Positions 1 through 8,676 are shown, counted from the first letter of the stretch. The stretch: 64,000 nucleotides of DNA from Clostridium muellerianum (GCF_012926525.1 NZ_JABBNI010000015.1:1-64000), one strand, 5' to 3'. Notes: generated by a model not told the origin, from the letters alone. Numbers and translations are program-made.

Positions 1-2
1 CT

Positions 3-764
3 GTAAAAAATGAAAATGTTAATAAGATAGAAAAAATAGCAAAAAACAAGCCAGAATTGTTAAATTATCAAGATCCTAAGTATGGAGCAACCTTGCTGCT
101 ATGGTCAGTAGGATCAGAAAAATATAAGTCAGCAGAAGCATTATTAAAATGTGGTGTAGACCCTAATATAGCAACAAAGGTTGCAGGAGAAACTCCACTT
201 TTTCGAGCAGCAGGTTTTTCATGGGTAGATAATGAGGTGAAAAAAGATCCTAAATATGTAAGACTATTATTAAGTTATCATGCAGATCCAAATAAAAATT
301 ATATAGGAAGAAATGATGATGATATAAAAAGTGGTAAAAGTCCTTTGATGAATTCAGTTTCAGCTGGAATTGAGAAAACAAAAGCTTTAGTGGAAGCAGG
401 AGCTGATATAAATTATAAAACAAAAAAAGGAAAGACTGCAGCGATTTGTGTATTGGATATCGGAGGAGGAAATGTTACAGAGGAAATGAGGAGATATGCA
501 TATTATTTAATTGCAGAAAAAAAAGCAAAAGTAAATGAATCCTATTATATTAGTAATCCTAATAGAAAATTCTATCCAGTAGATAGCTTAAGAGACTGGA
601 CTATTGAATTAGGATCAGAAGAATATAAAATGAAAATGGCAATTGTTAAAGAATTTGCTAATCAAGGAGTAAATTATTGGGACACTAAGATTTCTGATGA
701 TACACTTGAACATATAAAACAAATCCATCCTAACGATTGGGAAGAATATATAAAGAAATATTAG
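3..764 (+). CDS. Ankyrin-repeat protein, 5' end outside window
   Basis: The reading frame is open to the left edge, so the annotated TTG at 57 is internal and the true start lies outside the window. The visible ~250 residues contain several ankyrin-type units: segments of the form 'GATLLLWSV...AEALLKCGVDPN', 'GETPLFRAA...VRLLLSYHADPN' and 'SPLMNSVSAGIEKTKALVEAGADIN' show the TPL helix pair and the G-A-D-x-N turn of the repeat. Ankyrin repeats bind other proteins; no catalytic domain is visible in this part. A strong hairpin (793-834) follows, so this gene ends its transcript. Its position next to a putative type VII toxin cassette suggests, but does not show, a role in interbacterial conflict. 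The C-terminal ~70 residues are not recognisably ankyrin. Confidence 0.8.
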   Translation, partial: VKNENVNKIEKIAKNKPELLNYQDPKYGATLLLWSVGSEKYKSAEALLKCGVDPNIATKVAGETPLFRAAGFSWVDNEVKKDPKYVRLLLSYHADPNKNYIGRNDDDIKSGKSPLMNSVSAGIEKTKALVEAGADINYKTKKGKTAAICVLDIGGGNVTEEMRRYAYYLIAEKKAKVNESYYISNPNRKFYPVDSLRDWTIELGSEEYKMKMAIVKEFANQGVNYWDTKISDDTLEHIKQIHPNDWEEYIKKY

Positions 765-792
765 GACTGTGCTTAATTAAGGCATATTAATA

Positions 793-834
793 AAGATAAC
801 AAGTCAAAGGTTTGTATATTTGATTTGTTATCTT
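793..834 (+). terminator. Hairpin after ankyrin gene
   Basis: A 16-bp stem (793-808 with 819-834, one G-T pair) with a short loop is followed by a T-rich run. It probably terminates the ankyrin gene. A related sequence lies at 2097-2126, and the outer bases resemble the palindromes at 14622 and 54687. Confidence 0.6.
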
Positions 835-888
835 CTTTATATGAAATTAGTAAAAAAGCTATTAAAGGAGTAAAGAAAGAAGGCATAA

Positions 889-1174
889 ATGCGAAGAAGA
901 CTAATTATTATTATGTCAATTCTAGTAATTATAATATGTGCTGGTTTTGCAATAAATGATATTAAAGTGTGTAATAACTAAAGATCCAGTATTCGATGTT
1001 AAAAGCTTTAATCCTAGTAACATAACTAAAAAAGATTTTATTTATACTGGTGTTGATATACGAAATACTTTTAATGAAAATGGCACAGTGAAATCCTGGA
1101 CTGACTCAGCTGATACTTATATTAAATCTAATCCAGACTTAGCAAAGGTATATGGTGGCAATAATGAAAAATAA
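889..1174 (+). pseudogene. Small secreted/anchored protein, frameshifted
   Basis: An ATG at 889, preceded by a GGAG-type site near 867, opens a frame encoding MRRRLIIIMSILVIIICAGF, a classic signal/membrane anchor, which stops at 979-981. The remainder continues in the next frame from about 956 to the stop at 1174 (CVITKDPVFDVKSFNPSN... to ...DLAKVYGGNNEK). Anchor and soluble domain look like one protein of about 95 residues split by a single-base indel between about 955 and 980. The stop overlaps the start of the next gene, so the two were translationally coupled. No family was recognised. A sequencing error would explain it equally well. Confidence 0.55.
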
Positions 1175-1565
1175 TAAAAAAGAAACAAGTTTAAAAAAAG
1201 AAAATAATTTAAGCAAGAATAAATATGAATACAAATTAATCTATTATGTAATTTGTTATGGGATTGGATATGTTATATCATTATGTGTTACTGGTGTACC
1301 TAACTTAATGTATTTAATACCTATTAAACTAGATGCAATATTTATATCTGTAATGATAGGTACATTTTGTAATATATATCATTATAATATACCTGGAGAT
1401 AGAGGACGTCATTATATGTTTAGACCATTAATGATAGGAATATTATTGATATTCATAATACTTATCATAACTAAGGTATTACTTTTATTTGGAGTAATTG
1501 TAACACCAGATCCTTTTGGTGGAATGCTTGGAATGAATGACAAGTATCAAACAAAACTGTTCTAA
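1152..1565 (+). CDS. Small membrane protein, copy 1 of a tandem pair
   Basis: This 137-residue protein has a lysine-rich N-terminus followed by hydrophobic segments at about residues 27-57, 63-75 and 94-120, so three or four membrane passes are likely. Starts at 1152 or 1164 (MKNNKKETS) are possible; both overlap the end of the preceding gene. It is clearly paralogous to the protein at 1673-2047, sharing IYYV-CY-IGY-ISLCV-GVP-L-YLIPIK and HYNI-G---RHYMF-P. Copy 1 has a longer C-terminus ending in MNDKYQTKLF. The function is unknown. Small multi-pass proteins duplicated beside toxin cassettes are often immunity proteins, but that is only inference here. Confidence 0.6.
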   Translation: MVAIMKNNKKETSLKKENNLSKNKYEYKLIYYVICYGIGYVISLCVTGVPNLMYLIPIKLDAIFISVMIGTFCNIYHYNIPGDRGRHYMFRPLMIGILLIFIILIITKVLLLFGVIVTPDPFGGMLGMNDKYQTKLF

Positions 1566-1620
1566 TTTTTGTAAGGAATCAGGCACCATTACAAAGCTTG
1601 GAAGTTAACAGACAATCTCT

Positions 1621-1695
1621 GTTGCTACAGTTGATACTTATATTAAATCTAATCCAGATTTAGCAAAGGTATATGGTGACAATAATGAAAAATAA
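1621..1695 (+). pseudogene. Duplicated tail of the 889-1174 gene
   Basis: The frame VDTYIKSNPDLAKVYGDNNEK and stop repeats almost exactly the last 21 codons of the gene ending at 1174. It has no start of its own. It marks the left edge of a tandem duplication that carried the gene tail together with the overlapping membrane-protein gene. Confidence 0.65.
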
Positions 1696-2047
1696 TAAAA
1701 AAGAAACAAGCTTAAATAAAGAGAATAAAAAGAAATACGAATACAAATTAATTTATTATGTGGTTTGTTATGTGATTGGATATATTATATCCTTGTGTGT
1801 TAGTGGTGTTCCTAGTTTAATATATTTGATACCAATAAAAGAAGATTCACTAGCAATATCTACAATTATGGGTACTATTTGTAATTTGCATCATTATAAT
1901 ATATCTGGGAATAGTGCACGTCATTATATGTTTAAACCAGCATTGATATTAATTGTAACAACAGTAATAATGCTTATCATAATTAAGGTAGCAATTGCAC
2001 TAGGAGTAATTACAGATCCTAATCCTTTTTTTGGGTTTATCAAATAA
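1673..2047 (+). CDS. Small membrane protein, copy 2 of a tandem pair
   Basis: This 124-residue paralogue of the protein at 1152-1565 is about 60% identical over the first 110 residues by eye. It has the same basic N-terminus and the same three or four hydrophobic stretches, but a shorter end (NPFFGFIK). Like copy 1 it overlaps the tail of a gene ending NNEK, here a truncated remnant (1621-1695). The divergence between copies lies in the loop after YLIPIK and in the last transmembrane region, which suggests diversification rather than a fresh duplication. A hairpin terminator follows at 2097-2126. Function unknown. Confidence 0.6.
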   Translation: MVTIMKNNKKETSLNKENKKKYEYKLIYYVVCYVIGYIISLCVSGVPSLIYLIPIKEDSLAISTIMGTICNLHHYNISGNSARHYMFKPALILIVTTVIMLIIIKVAIALGVITDPNPFFGFIK

Positions 2048-2096
2048 AGGCTCAGGATAATTTTAGCTATAGGTATTGTGACTACATGACATATGA

Positions 2097-2126
2097 ACAA
2101 ATCAAAAGTTTGTATATTTGATTTGT
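2097..2126 (+). terminator. Hairpin terminator after membrane-protein pair
   Basis: A perfect 10-bp stem (2097-2106 with 2117-2126) is followed by TTATCTTCTTTT. The sequence from about 2099 to 2140 closely resembles 801-840 downstream of the ankyrin gene, so the terminator seems to have been duplicated too. Confidence 0.55.
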
Positions 2127-2774
2127 TATCTTCTTTTGATTATTCGTAGAAGGGCAAATCTTAAATTTAAAGAAAGACTAAATTTAACAAGAAGTTTTGC
2201 TTGAATATTAGTTCCTATTTTTAAATCAATTACTAAGAATCTATAGGATTTGCAGATTAAGGGGGGAAAATTATTCTTTGGAGATATAAAGCAATGGTCA
2301 TTTGGATTTAAAGAATTAAAGTTTTTTTTATTTAAGAAAAAGATTTATAAAATTTGTGGAAGAAAACAAATAGATAGTGAAACAAAGAAGGAATGGTGTA
2401 AAAACTATTCCTTTATTTATAATGTGATTTTTAAGTATGAAACGAGTTTAACAAATAGAAAGTTCTTATAAGTAAATATATTTTAAAACTAGGTTAAAGT
2501 TTAAAGAATAACTATTAACAAAAATTTAAAGCAGAATCAATATATTTACATTTTAGTCATGTTATAATAATATTTGAATAATATGTAACCTAGGATGATT
2601 ATAAATAAAAAGTAGATTTTGTTTAAAAATTAGGTTAATAATAAGTTCTTACATTATGTGAAAAAATAATCTTTATCTTAGATTTTAGAAATCATATAAT
2701 AATTTTTAAAACAATTATGAATTGATAATTAAAACATATATGCATGGAATTTATAAGTTTATAGTGAGGTAATT
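2127..2774. other. Long AT-rich intergenic region
   Basis: No convincing gene was seen in these ~650 bases. A 73-codon frame with a TTG start and no ribosome binding site is judged chance. The region presumably holds the promoter of the WXG operon starting at 2775, but no clear -35/-10 pair could be chosen. Confidence 0.4.
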
Positions 2775-3080
2775 ATGGGAAAGAGTGATGAAAAAAAAGT
2801 AAATTATGAGTTATTTGAAAAAACAATATCTGAACTTACTGATTTACACAAAGAATTAGAAAATGAGAAAAAAGAATTACAGAATAATAATACTACATTA
2901 ACAGAAGAATCTAATTGGAAAGGTGTTTCAAGAAATTATTATAAAAATATAACTGTAAAACAGGAAAAAGCTTTTGAAAAAATAAATGATTCATTTAAAA
3001 ATTTAATATTGAGTTTAAATGATACATTAAAGAAGTTTGACAGTTTGGATAAAAATATTTCAAATAAGTTTGAAAAATAG
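2775..3080 (+). CDS. WXG100/ESAT-6-like small helical protein
   Basis: This 101-residue, almost entirely helical protein has a W-K-G motif at residues 48-50, where WXG100 proteins place the turn between two helices. The flanking halves are charged and heptad-like. WXG100 proteins are secreted by type VII systems or act as targeting partners for larger substrates. A GAGGT site precedes the ATG by a few bases. It opens a five-gene operon (2775-5932) with gaps of 8-25 bases. The second WXG gene at 3440 has its motif at the same position. No secretion machinery (EssC, YukD) is inside the window. Confidence 0.7.
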   Translation: MGKSDEKKVNYELFEKTISELTDLHKELENEKKELQNNNTTLTEESNWKGVSRNYYKNITVKQEKAFEKINDSFKNLILSLNDTLKKFDSLDKNISNKFEK

Positions 3081-3094
3081 TAAGGAGGAGAGCA

Positions 3095-3415
3095 ATGGGG
3101 TGTCATTGTAGAGAAATATCAATAATTGAGAGTGATCTTGTAGTAATTAGAAATGCTGTTTCAAAATTAGGAAATATGGTTACAAGCAGTGGAGAAATAT
3201 CAAAGAATACATTTAAGTATGCAGAAAATCTTAATAGTAATATCGATATGACCAATAAGCAAAATGTAGTATTCACATTAAAGGATTTAAATAAAGATGA
3301 ACCTAAGGGAATATCTAGTTGTGAAAAAGAATGTACAGATTACAAGATACAACTTGAAAATAGACTAGAAATTTTAAAAATGGAAGATACATATTATCAT
3401 GAACATGATGATTAA
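3095..3415 (+). CDS. Small helical protein of a type VII cassette
   Basis: This 106-residue protein begins MGCHCREISIIESDL and ends YYHEHDD, with two predicted helices separated by a polar stretch around residues 55-75. It contains several cysteines (positions 3 and 5, and a C-E-K-E-C pair near 77-81). It lacks a WXG motif. Its place between two WXG100-like genes and immediately before the putative toxin suggests one of the small helical targeting partners (Lap-like) that accompany LXG toxins. That is inferred from position and size only. A GGAGGAG site lies 6 bases before the ATG. Confidence 0.5.
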   Translation: MGCHCREISIIESDLVVIRNAVSKLGNMVTSSGEISKNTFKYAENLNSNIDMTNKQNVVFTLKDLNKDEPKGISSCEKECTDYKIQLENRLEILKMEDTYYHEHDD

Positions 3416-3439
3416 AAAGGTTGAAAAGGAGGTATATAC

Positions 3440-3748
3440 ATGGCTGGATCAGATAGAGATTATTTGGTAGAATTACAAACTTTAGTAGAGTGTATACTTA
3501 AGTATTCTGAAATACATAATAATATTTCACAGAAAATAAATTCAGCTAAGAGTTCTGTTGAAGGACTATATGAAGTTGGCTGGAAAGGTGAAAGCAAAGA
3601 TGCATTTAAGAAAACATTTGATAATTGGATAAAGGATGCTAAGGCTTTTAATGAAAATTTAGCTCAACTTGAAAATGCACTTAAGGTTATGTATGAAAAG
3701 GATACAGAACTTAAGGATGAAGGAGGAAAATTATTAAGATTTTTATAG
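3440..3748 (+). CDS. WXG100-like small helical protein
   Basis: This 102-residue protein has a clear WXG100 pattern: helix, V-G-W-K-G turn with W48-K49-G50, then an A-F-K-K-x-F-x-x-W second helix, ending in a charged C-terminus. A GGAGG site precedes the ATG. It lies 9 bases upstream of the putative toxin gene. Two WXG-type proteins before one large substrate fits the arrangement of type VII LXG toxin operons, where small partners form a complex with the toxin's helical N-terminus. Confidence 0.75.
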   Translation: MAGSDRDYLVELQTLVECILKYSEIHNNISQKINSAKSSVEGLYEVGWKGESKDAFKKTFDNWIKDAKAFNENLAQLENALKVMYEKDTELKDEGGKLLRFL

Positions 3749-3757
3749 GAGGCAAAA

Positions 3758-5128
3758 ATGAGTAAACTTGCAATAAAATATGCAGGTTGTCAAGATACTG
3801 TGGACAACCTAAAAAATATTAGTTGTGTTAAATATGAAGATTTAATAAATAATTTGACTTATGTACTGAATTCATTAAATAAATTGACATATAAACCAGA
3901 TACATCTCGAATAAGTAATTCTATTAACAAGGCTAAGGAAAATCAAAAAAAATTAATGAATTTTGCAAATGGATTAGAAAGTTATGCAAGAGAGTTATAT
4001 GCATTTGATAATACATTTTACAATAATTTTGTTTTATTAGATGGGACAAACCTAAAAAGTTATAAAAACAATATAGGAACCATGGAAATAAGTGATGAAG
4101 AAATAGAAAAGATATTTTTTAGTGACAAGAACAGTTTGGAAAGATATTTATATTTGCTTTCAAAAGCGTTAAGAAATGATTTGAGTTCAAAAGATAATTC
4201 TTTAATCAATGCAATAGGAAAAGAAATGTTTAAATTTTCAATAGATCCAGGAAAGATGAAAGCATTAAAATTTCTTTTAGGAGGAAATTCATTTGAAATA
4301 ATAGAGAATGGTGAGAAGATATTTATTAAATTAAAAAATAGCAAATTAAATCCTAATGATTTAGGAAAATGTGCTAAGTATTTTCACGATGAATTTAAAA
4401 TGTTAAGGGATAAAGAGTTAAAGAGAATTTTAACTGGACGAAGCTCTAAAAACATTAATAAATTGAAAGATTATGTAGATAAATTAATAAATAAAGGTGT
4501 AGAAATTTATGATGGTGAAAGTGAAAAATGGACTAAAGATGCAAATAAAATATTAAAAGGGCGGTATGATGATTTAAATAAATATATTAAAATGGCTAAT
4601 CTAGAAGATGAAGAACGTATTTTTACCAATGCTAAGGATGGTGCAATAGAAGATTTATTAGGAGAAGTAAAATACATTAAATCAGGTCAAGTTATTAAGG
4701 ATGTAAAAAACATTAAAATACCGGTAAAGCATATAAAAGATATTAAAATATCATCAGGAGTAAACTTGTTTGGGAAAGCTTTTGGTGTTTATGATAAAGG
4801 GAAGACTATTTATAATAATGCAAATGATGATCTTAAAGATGAAAATGGAAAGTGGACTTTAGCTAATGGTGAAAAAACTAAGAAATTTGTGGTAGATACA
4901 ACAGTTGATCTAGGCTCTAGCGCAGGAGCAGTAGCAGCAGGAGCAGCAATCGGATCTATAGTGCCAGGTGCGGGAACTGTAGTAGGAGCAGCAGCAGGAG
5001 CAACAATAAATGTATTGATAAACTATAAATACGGAGAACCACCAGAAAGTACTGTTGACAAAACGAAGAAGTTAGCTAATAAAGCTGTAGATAAAATAGG
5101 AAGTTATATAGGAAAAGTATTTCAGTAG
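3758..5128 (+). CDS. Putative type VII secreted toxin with C-terminal glycine zipper
   Basis: This 456-residue protein has a helical N-terminal ~100 residues, a charged central region and a striking C-terminal hydrophobic segment at about residues 384-420. That segment is built of G/A repeats (AGAVAAGAAIGSIVPGAG, then VVGAAAGATINVL), followed by a basic amphipathic tail. Glycine-zipper segments of this kind occur in membrane-inserting bacterial toxins, including some type VII LXG-type effectors (TelE and TspA are examples known to me). No enzymatic motif was seen. It follows two WXG100-like genes with a GGAGG site 5 bases before the ATG, and a polytopic membrane protein follows 18 bases later, as expected of an immunity partner. 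The N-terminus does not show an obvious LXG signature. A non-toxic scaffold role cannot be excluded. Confidence 0.6.
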   Translation: MSKLAIKYAGCQDTVDNLKNISCVKYEDLINNLTYVLNSLNKLTYKPDTSRISNSINKAKENQKKLMNFANGLESYARELYAFDNTFYNNFVLLDGTNLKSYKNNIGTMEISDEEIEKIFFSDKNSLERYLYLLSKALRNDLSSKDNSLINAIGKEMFKFSIDPGKMKALKFLLGGNSFEIIENGEKIFIKLKNSKLNPNDLGKCAKYFHDEFKMLRDKELKRILTGRSSKNINKLKDYVDKLINKGVEIYDGESEKWTKDANKILKGRYDDLNKYIKMANLEDEERIFTNAKDGAIEDLLGEVKYIKSGQVIKDVKNIKIPVKHIKDIKISSGVNLFGKAFGVYDKGKTIYNNANDDLKDENGKWTLANGEKTKKFVVDTTVDLGSSAGAVAAGAAIGSIVPGAGTVVGAAAGATINVLINYKYGEPPESTVDKTKKLANKAVDKIGSYIGKVFQ

Positions 5129-5146
5129 TAATTTGGAGGAAATATT

Positions 5147-5932
5147 ATGTTAGGATTAAAAAAATGTTCAGAAGAAGATTTTCATCAATTTATATATTCA
5201 AATTCAAAGTATCATCCTAGAAATACAGATGGTAAATTAATTGGTAACTTAATTGCTATTTTGATTTTTTCAGGACTAGGATGGTTTTATATTGAACAGA
5301 GTCATATAAATTGTCCTTATTTGATAAGTATAATAATTAAAATAATTATTATAGGAGATATTGGTCTTTTTATATTTAGTAGAATAAATAAGAAGAAATA
5401 TGCATTTAAGTTTCAAAAGTTTTTTATAATTATTATAGCAATAAATTGGTTTGTATTTTCTTTACTTGCATATCCAATGCCATTAATTGTATTTTATTGC
5501 CATAATAATGTTTTGTTTAAGATAGTAATATACACAATTATATTAGTATGCATATATTCAATATTTGTTTTTATAAGACTTATAATTTTAATTAGAAAAG
5601 GTGAAATGGGAAAAGATTGCGTTGGACTGAATGAGAGACTTTTTGGTAAAAAAATAAGATATTTAGGATTTTCGATTCCAGTAATAGTCATAGCAAGCAA
5701 ATTAGGACGTAGAGCAACAATAGATATGCAGAATAGAGGTATTAATATGGGACCACCAATATTAGTGTTTGTATTAGCGTTTATAATACAGGTAGCATTA
5801 GTCAGTATTATTCCAGAATGCATTATAGTGGTATATTGTAAATCAAGATTTGAATCCTTTAATTTCTCATATGAATCATATTTAAATAGAGGAAAAAAAG
5901 GAAAAAAACCAATGAGGCAAAAAAATAAATGA
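5147..5932 (+). CDS. Multi-pass membrane protein, candidate immunity protein
   Basis: This 261-residue protein has five or six hydrophobic segments (about residues 27-46, 53-75, 85-112, 120-150 and 200-235) and a strongly basic end (GKKGKKPMRQKNK). It has a GGAGG site and lies 18 bases after the putative pore-forming toxin, in the same operon. Membrane-depolarising toxins are usually neutralised by polytopic membrane proteins encoded directly downstream, so immunity is the best inference. No known family was recognised. A hairpin (5932-5958) follows immediately after the stop. Confidence 0.55.
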   Translation: MLGLKKCSEEDFHQFIYSNSKYHPRNTDGKLIGNLIAILIFSGLGWFYIEQSHINCPYLISIIIKIIIIGDIGLFIFSRINKKKYAFKFQKFFIIIIAINWFVFSLLAYPMPLIVFYCHNNVLFKIVIYTIILVCIYSIFVFIRLIILIRKGEMGKDCVGLNERLFGKKIRYLGFSIPVIVIASKLGRRATIDMQNRGINMGPPILVFVLAFIIQVALVSIIPECIIVVYCKSRFESFNFSYESYLNRGKKGKKPMRQKNK

Positions 5933-5958
5933 TACCAAAATAGAGGATATTTTGGTAT
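5932..5958 (+). terminator. Hairpin after toxin/immunity operon
   Basis: A perfect 11-bp stem (5932-5942 with 5948-5958) with a 5-base loop directly follows the stop codon. There is no strong T run, so it may protect the mRNA end or attenuate transcription rather than fully terminate. Confidence 0.45.
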
Positions 5959-6009
5959 GACATAATATAAAGGAAAAATTAAGAAGTGGTAAATGGAGGG
6001 AACATTAAA

Positions 6010-6462
6010 ATGAAGATTAAACGAAATCCGTTAATTTTTCATAATGTATTAAGTATAAAAGTAATTTGTAAAACAAATGAATGGGTAAATCATGCAAGGG
6101 AATTAAGAAACTCAATTATTAAAAATGGTCTTTATGTAACAGGACCAGTAATATATACAGTTGAAGATGTAGATAAAGAGAATAATACAGCTAAAGTTGG
6201 TATATATGTACCTATAAATACAGAGATTGATTTAGAACCAAATAATAAATATGTATTTATAGAAGAAATGAAATTTGAAGATGGTTTGATACTTAGACAT
6301 GCTGATTTAGATGATGATATTGAGACTGTTACTTATGATACGTTAAGAGCGGCTGCTGGAAATTACAATTTAAAATTAGTAGAACCTTTTTATAATATAT
6401 ATTTAGATGTTTTTGGTGGTGGTGTAATTGATGTTTATGCACCTATAGAAAAAAGTATGTAA
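6010..6462 (+). CDS. Small protein of type VII accessory locus (possibly DUF5085-like)
   Basis: The ATG at 6010 is chosen because GGAGGG lies 9 bases upstream; an in-frame GTG at 5986 lies before that site. The 150-residue product has alternating strands and helices, no signal peptide and no membrane segment. A typical stretch is YVTGPVIYTVEDVDKENN followed by an acidic loop. It resembles effector-binding/GyrI-like small folds and proteins often found next to LXG/WXG loci (DUF5085), but this is from memory of size and context. It is related to the next gene, 16 bases downstream, so the pair may form a heterodimer. Confidence 0.5.
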   Translation: MKIKRNPLIFHNVLSIKVICKTNEWVNHARELRNSIIKNGLYVTGPVIYTVEDVDKENNTAKVGIYVPINTEIDLEPNNKYVFIEEMKFEDGLILRHADLDDDIETVTYDTLRAAAGNYNLKLVEPFYNIYLDVFGGGVIDVYAPIEKSM

Positions 6463-6478
6463 TTTAGTGGAGGAAAAA

Positions 6479-6919
6479 ATGATTAATAAGCATGACTATA
6501 TTAGATTAACAAATGTAATTTCTCAAAAGTATTACTTTAATTATAAAGATTTTGAAAATGTAATGAAGGAGTTTCTTGATGAAGTAAATGCTCTAAAAGT
6601 GCACATAAAAGGGTTTCCGTTTTATTCTATTAATATGTTTCCAACTATAAATGAAAATGTAGGTATGGAGTTCTTTATTTCAGTAGAAGAAGATTACATA
6701 GATGTACCAGAAGGTATGGATTTTCATAGTTATTTTAGTATTGAAAATATGGTTTCTACTACTGTATTTAATGACTATGAAAAAAACAGTGAAGAAGCTT
6801 ATTCAAAGTTACAAAGCTTTATAAAAGAAAATAAATTAGAACAAACAACACCATTTTTTAATGTGCCATCAGGTGATGATACATTACAATATGTGTTTTT
6901 AAAGATTGGGGTTATTTAA
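6479..6919 (+). CDS. Small protein, paralogue-like partner of the 6010 gene
   Basis: The ATG at 6479 follows a GTGGAGG site by 4 bases. The 146-residue product shares overall layout with the preceding protein: N-terminal strand, helix with a conserved ...EFLDEVNAL... pattern, then alternating strands with acidic loops, and an aromatic end (PFFNVPSGDD). It is predicted cytosolic. The two genes form a short operon ended by the terminator at 6985. Function unknown; by location they belong to the type VII-like cassette. Confidence 0.5.
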   Translation: MINKHDYIRLTNVISQKYYFNYKDFENVMKEFLDEVNALKVHIKGFPFYSINMFPTINENVGMEFFISVEEDYIDVPEGMDFHSYFSIENMVSTTVFNDYEKNSEEAYSKLQSFIKENKLEQTTPFFNVPSGDDTLQYVFLKIGVI

Positions 6920-6984
6920 GTAAATAATACTGTTTCCTTTTAGTATAAAGTAAGTCTAATTATATATTTATAGTATTAACAAGA

Positions 6985-7015
6985 GCTAATGATTTTCATC
7001 AAATCATTAGCTTTT
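6985..7015 (+). terminator. Rho-independent terminator
   Basis: A perfect 11-bp stem (6985-6995 with 7001-7011), 5-base loop and TTTT end the accessory operon before the convergent pdxT gene. Confidence 0.75.
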
Positions 7016-7134
7016 GTTATTATGTCTAGAAAATTTAAAGTAGCAAAGAATTATGATAAATGAGCTGACACAAAGATTTAAAATACATCTAGAGAGATAT
7101 GGAAAAAGCGTAAAAACAATTTCCCTTTTGATTT

Positions 7135-7710
7135 TTATACATTTTTATCACACATTGATAAAAAGTATTTATGAAACTCAAGATTTTCAGTAAGTTCAGG
7201 ATGAAATGATGTAGCAAGAATATTATTTTCTCTAGCAGCCACAACATTTTCATTAACTTCACAAAGGATATTTACAGTATTGTCATAACTAGAAATGTAA
7301 GGGGCTCTTATAAAAATAAGAGGAATGGGGTTAGGTGAAACTTCTTTAATTATTTTTTTAGTTTCAAAGCTATCAATCTGGCTTCCATATGCATTTCTTT
7401 TTACTTTTATATTCATAACCGAAAGATAGTTATTTTTATCATTTTCAATTTCTTTTGCAAGTAATATCATACCAGCGCAGGTTCCCCAAACAGGCATACC
7501 TTTTAATATTTTTTCTCTTAGCGGGGTAAGTAAGTTAGTTTCTTTTAGAATTTTACCAATTACAGTACTTTCTCCTCCAGGAAGAATTATACCATTAACA
7601 TTTTCTAAATCACATAAGGTTTTAACCTCTAAGGTATCACAACCTATGGATTTTAAATGATTTATATGTTCAATAAATCCACCTTGAAGAGATAGGACTC
7701 CAATCTTCAT
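7135..7710 (-). CDS. pdxT: Pyridoxal 5'-phosphate synthase glutaminase subunit PdxT
   Basis: This class I glutamine amidotransferase of 191 residues hydrolyses glutamine and passes ammonia to PdxS for pyridoxal phosphate synthesis. The oxyanion/nucleophile motif WGTCAGM contains C78, and the H170-P-E172 triad end lies in SFHPEL. LPGGEST at 43-49 is typical of the family. Length matches the usual 190-200 residues. It starts 3 bases after the pdxS stop, so the two subunits are co-transcribed. PLP supply suits the neighbourhood, since lysine 2,3- and 5,6-aminomutases both need PLP. Confidence 0.95.
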   Translation of the reverse strand: MKIGVLSLQGGFIEHINHLKSIGCDTLEVKTLCDLENVNGIILPGGESTVIGKILKETNLLTPLREKILKGMPVWGTCAGMILLAKEIENDKNNYLSVMNIKVKRNAYGSQIDSFETKKIIKEVSPNPIPLIFIRAPYISSYDNTVNILCEVNENVVAARENNILATSFHPELTENLEFHKYFLSMCDKNV

Positions 7711-7713
7711 GGC

Positions 7714-8583
7714 TTACCAGCCCCTTTCAGCATACCTGTTGTCTAAATCTCTTAAATCAAGACCTTTGATTGGTTCGCCTAAATCACTAGAAACTTCAGC
7801 AAGTACTTTGGGGTCATTATAGTAAGTAGTTGCAAGTACAATAGCTTTTGCTCTTTTTTCGGGATTAGAAGATTTGAATATACCAGAACCTACAAATACA
7901 CCTTCAGATCCAAGTTGCATCATAAGGGCTGCATCTGCTGGAGTTGCAATTCCGCCAGCTGCAAAATTAACTACGGGAAGTTTGCCTTCCTTCCAAACAT
8001 ATTTAATAAGATCATAAGGTGCACTTAGTTCTTTAGCAAGAGTCATAAGTTCTTGCTTGGAAGAATTTTTAACTTTGCTTATTTCATCCATCATACATCT
8101 CATATGGCGTACGGCTTCTACAACATTTCCAGTACCTGCTTCACCTTTTGTTCTAATCATTGAAGCACCTTCGCCTATTCTTCTTAAGGCTTCGCCAAGG
8201 TTTCTTGCACCACAAACAAAAGGTACTTTAAAATCCCATTTGTTAATATGATAAGCTTCATCAGCAGGAGTTAATACTTCACTTTCATCGATGTAATCTA
8301 TTTTAAGATCTTGAAGAATTTGAGCTTCTACAAAATGGCCTATTCTAACTTTAGCCATAACTGGAATTGATACTGCTGATTGTATTTCTTTAATCATTTT
8401 AGGATCAGACATTCTAGCTACTCCACCTTGTTTCCTTATATCTGAAGGAACTCTTTCAAGTGCCATTACGGCACAAGCTCCAGCTTTTTCTGCTAGTTCA
8501 GCTTCTTTAGGATTTACAACGTCCATAATTACACCGCCCTTTAACATTTGGGCTAAATTTTTATTTAATTCATATTTCTCCAT
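7714..8583 (-). CDS. pdxS: Pyridoxal 5'-phosphate synthase subunit PdxS
   Basis: This synthase barrel makes PLP from ribose 5-phosphate, glyceraldehyde 3-phosphate and ammonia, as a dodecamer with PdxT. The start is placed at 8583 (MEKYELNK) because GGAGG lies 8 bases upstream; the longer frame would begin inside that site. The product has 289 residues. The catalytic lysine is K78 in [10 protein letters not shown] and the conserved aspartate is D21 in [25 protein letters not shown] is the phosphate-binding region. A sigma-A promoter is seen at 8648-8676. Confidence 0.96.
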   Translation of the reverse strand: MEKYELNKNLAQMLKGGVIMDVVNPKEAELAEKAGACAVMALERVPSDIRKQGGVARMSDPKMIKEIQSAVSIPVMAKVRIGHFVEAQILQDLKIDYIDESEVLTPADEAYHINKWDFKVPFVCGARNLGEALRRIGEGASMIRTKGEAGTGNVVEAVRHMRCMMDEISKVKNSSKQELMTLAKELSAPYDLIKYVWKEGKLPVVNFAAGGIATPADAALMMQLGSEGVFVGSGIFKSSNPEKRAKAIVLATTYYNDPKVLAEVSSDLGEPIKGLDLRDLDNRYAERGW

Positions 8584-8647
8584 GAAAAAAACCTCCAAAT
8601 TTAAAAAATATAAAAAATTAAAAAGGCCTTATTAATAATTACCATGG

Positions 8648-8676
8648 TTTATACTAGTATACTAAAACAAAAGCAA
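8648..8676 (-). promoter_or_regulatory. Sigma-A promoter of pdxST with internal palindrome
   Basis: On the minus strand TTGCTT (8676-8671), a 17-base spacer and TATAAA (8653-8648) lie about 65 bases upstream of pdxS. The spacer and -10 overlap the palindrome TATACTAGTATA (8650-8661), a possible operator. A second palindrome, TGTATGCATACA, lies upstream at 8689-8700. Confidence 0.55.

Noticed and set aside
2250-2471. 73-codon ORF with TTG start
   Set aside because: No ribosome binding site at the start, low-complexity Lys/Phe-rich product, no neighbours that suggest coding.
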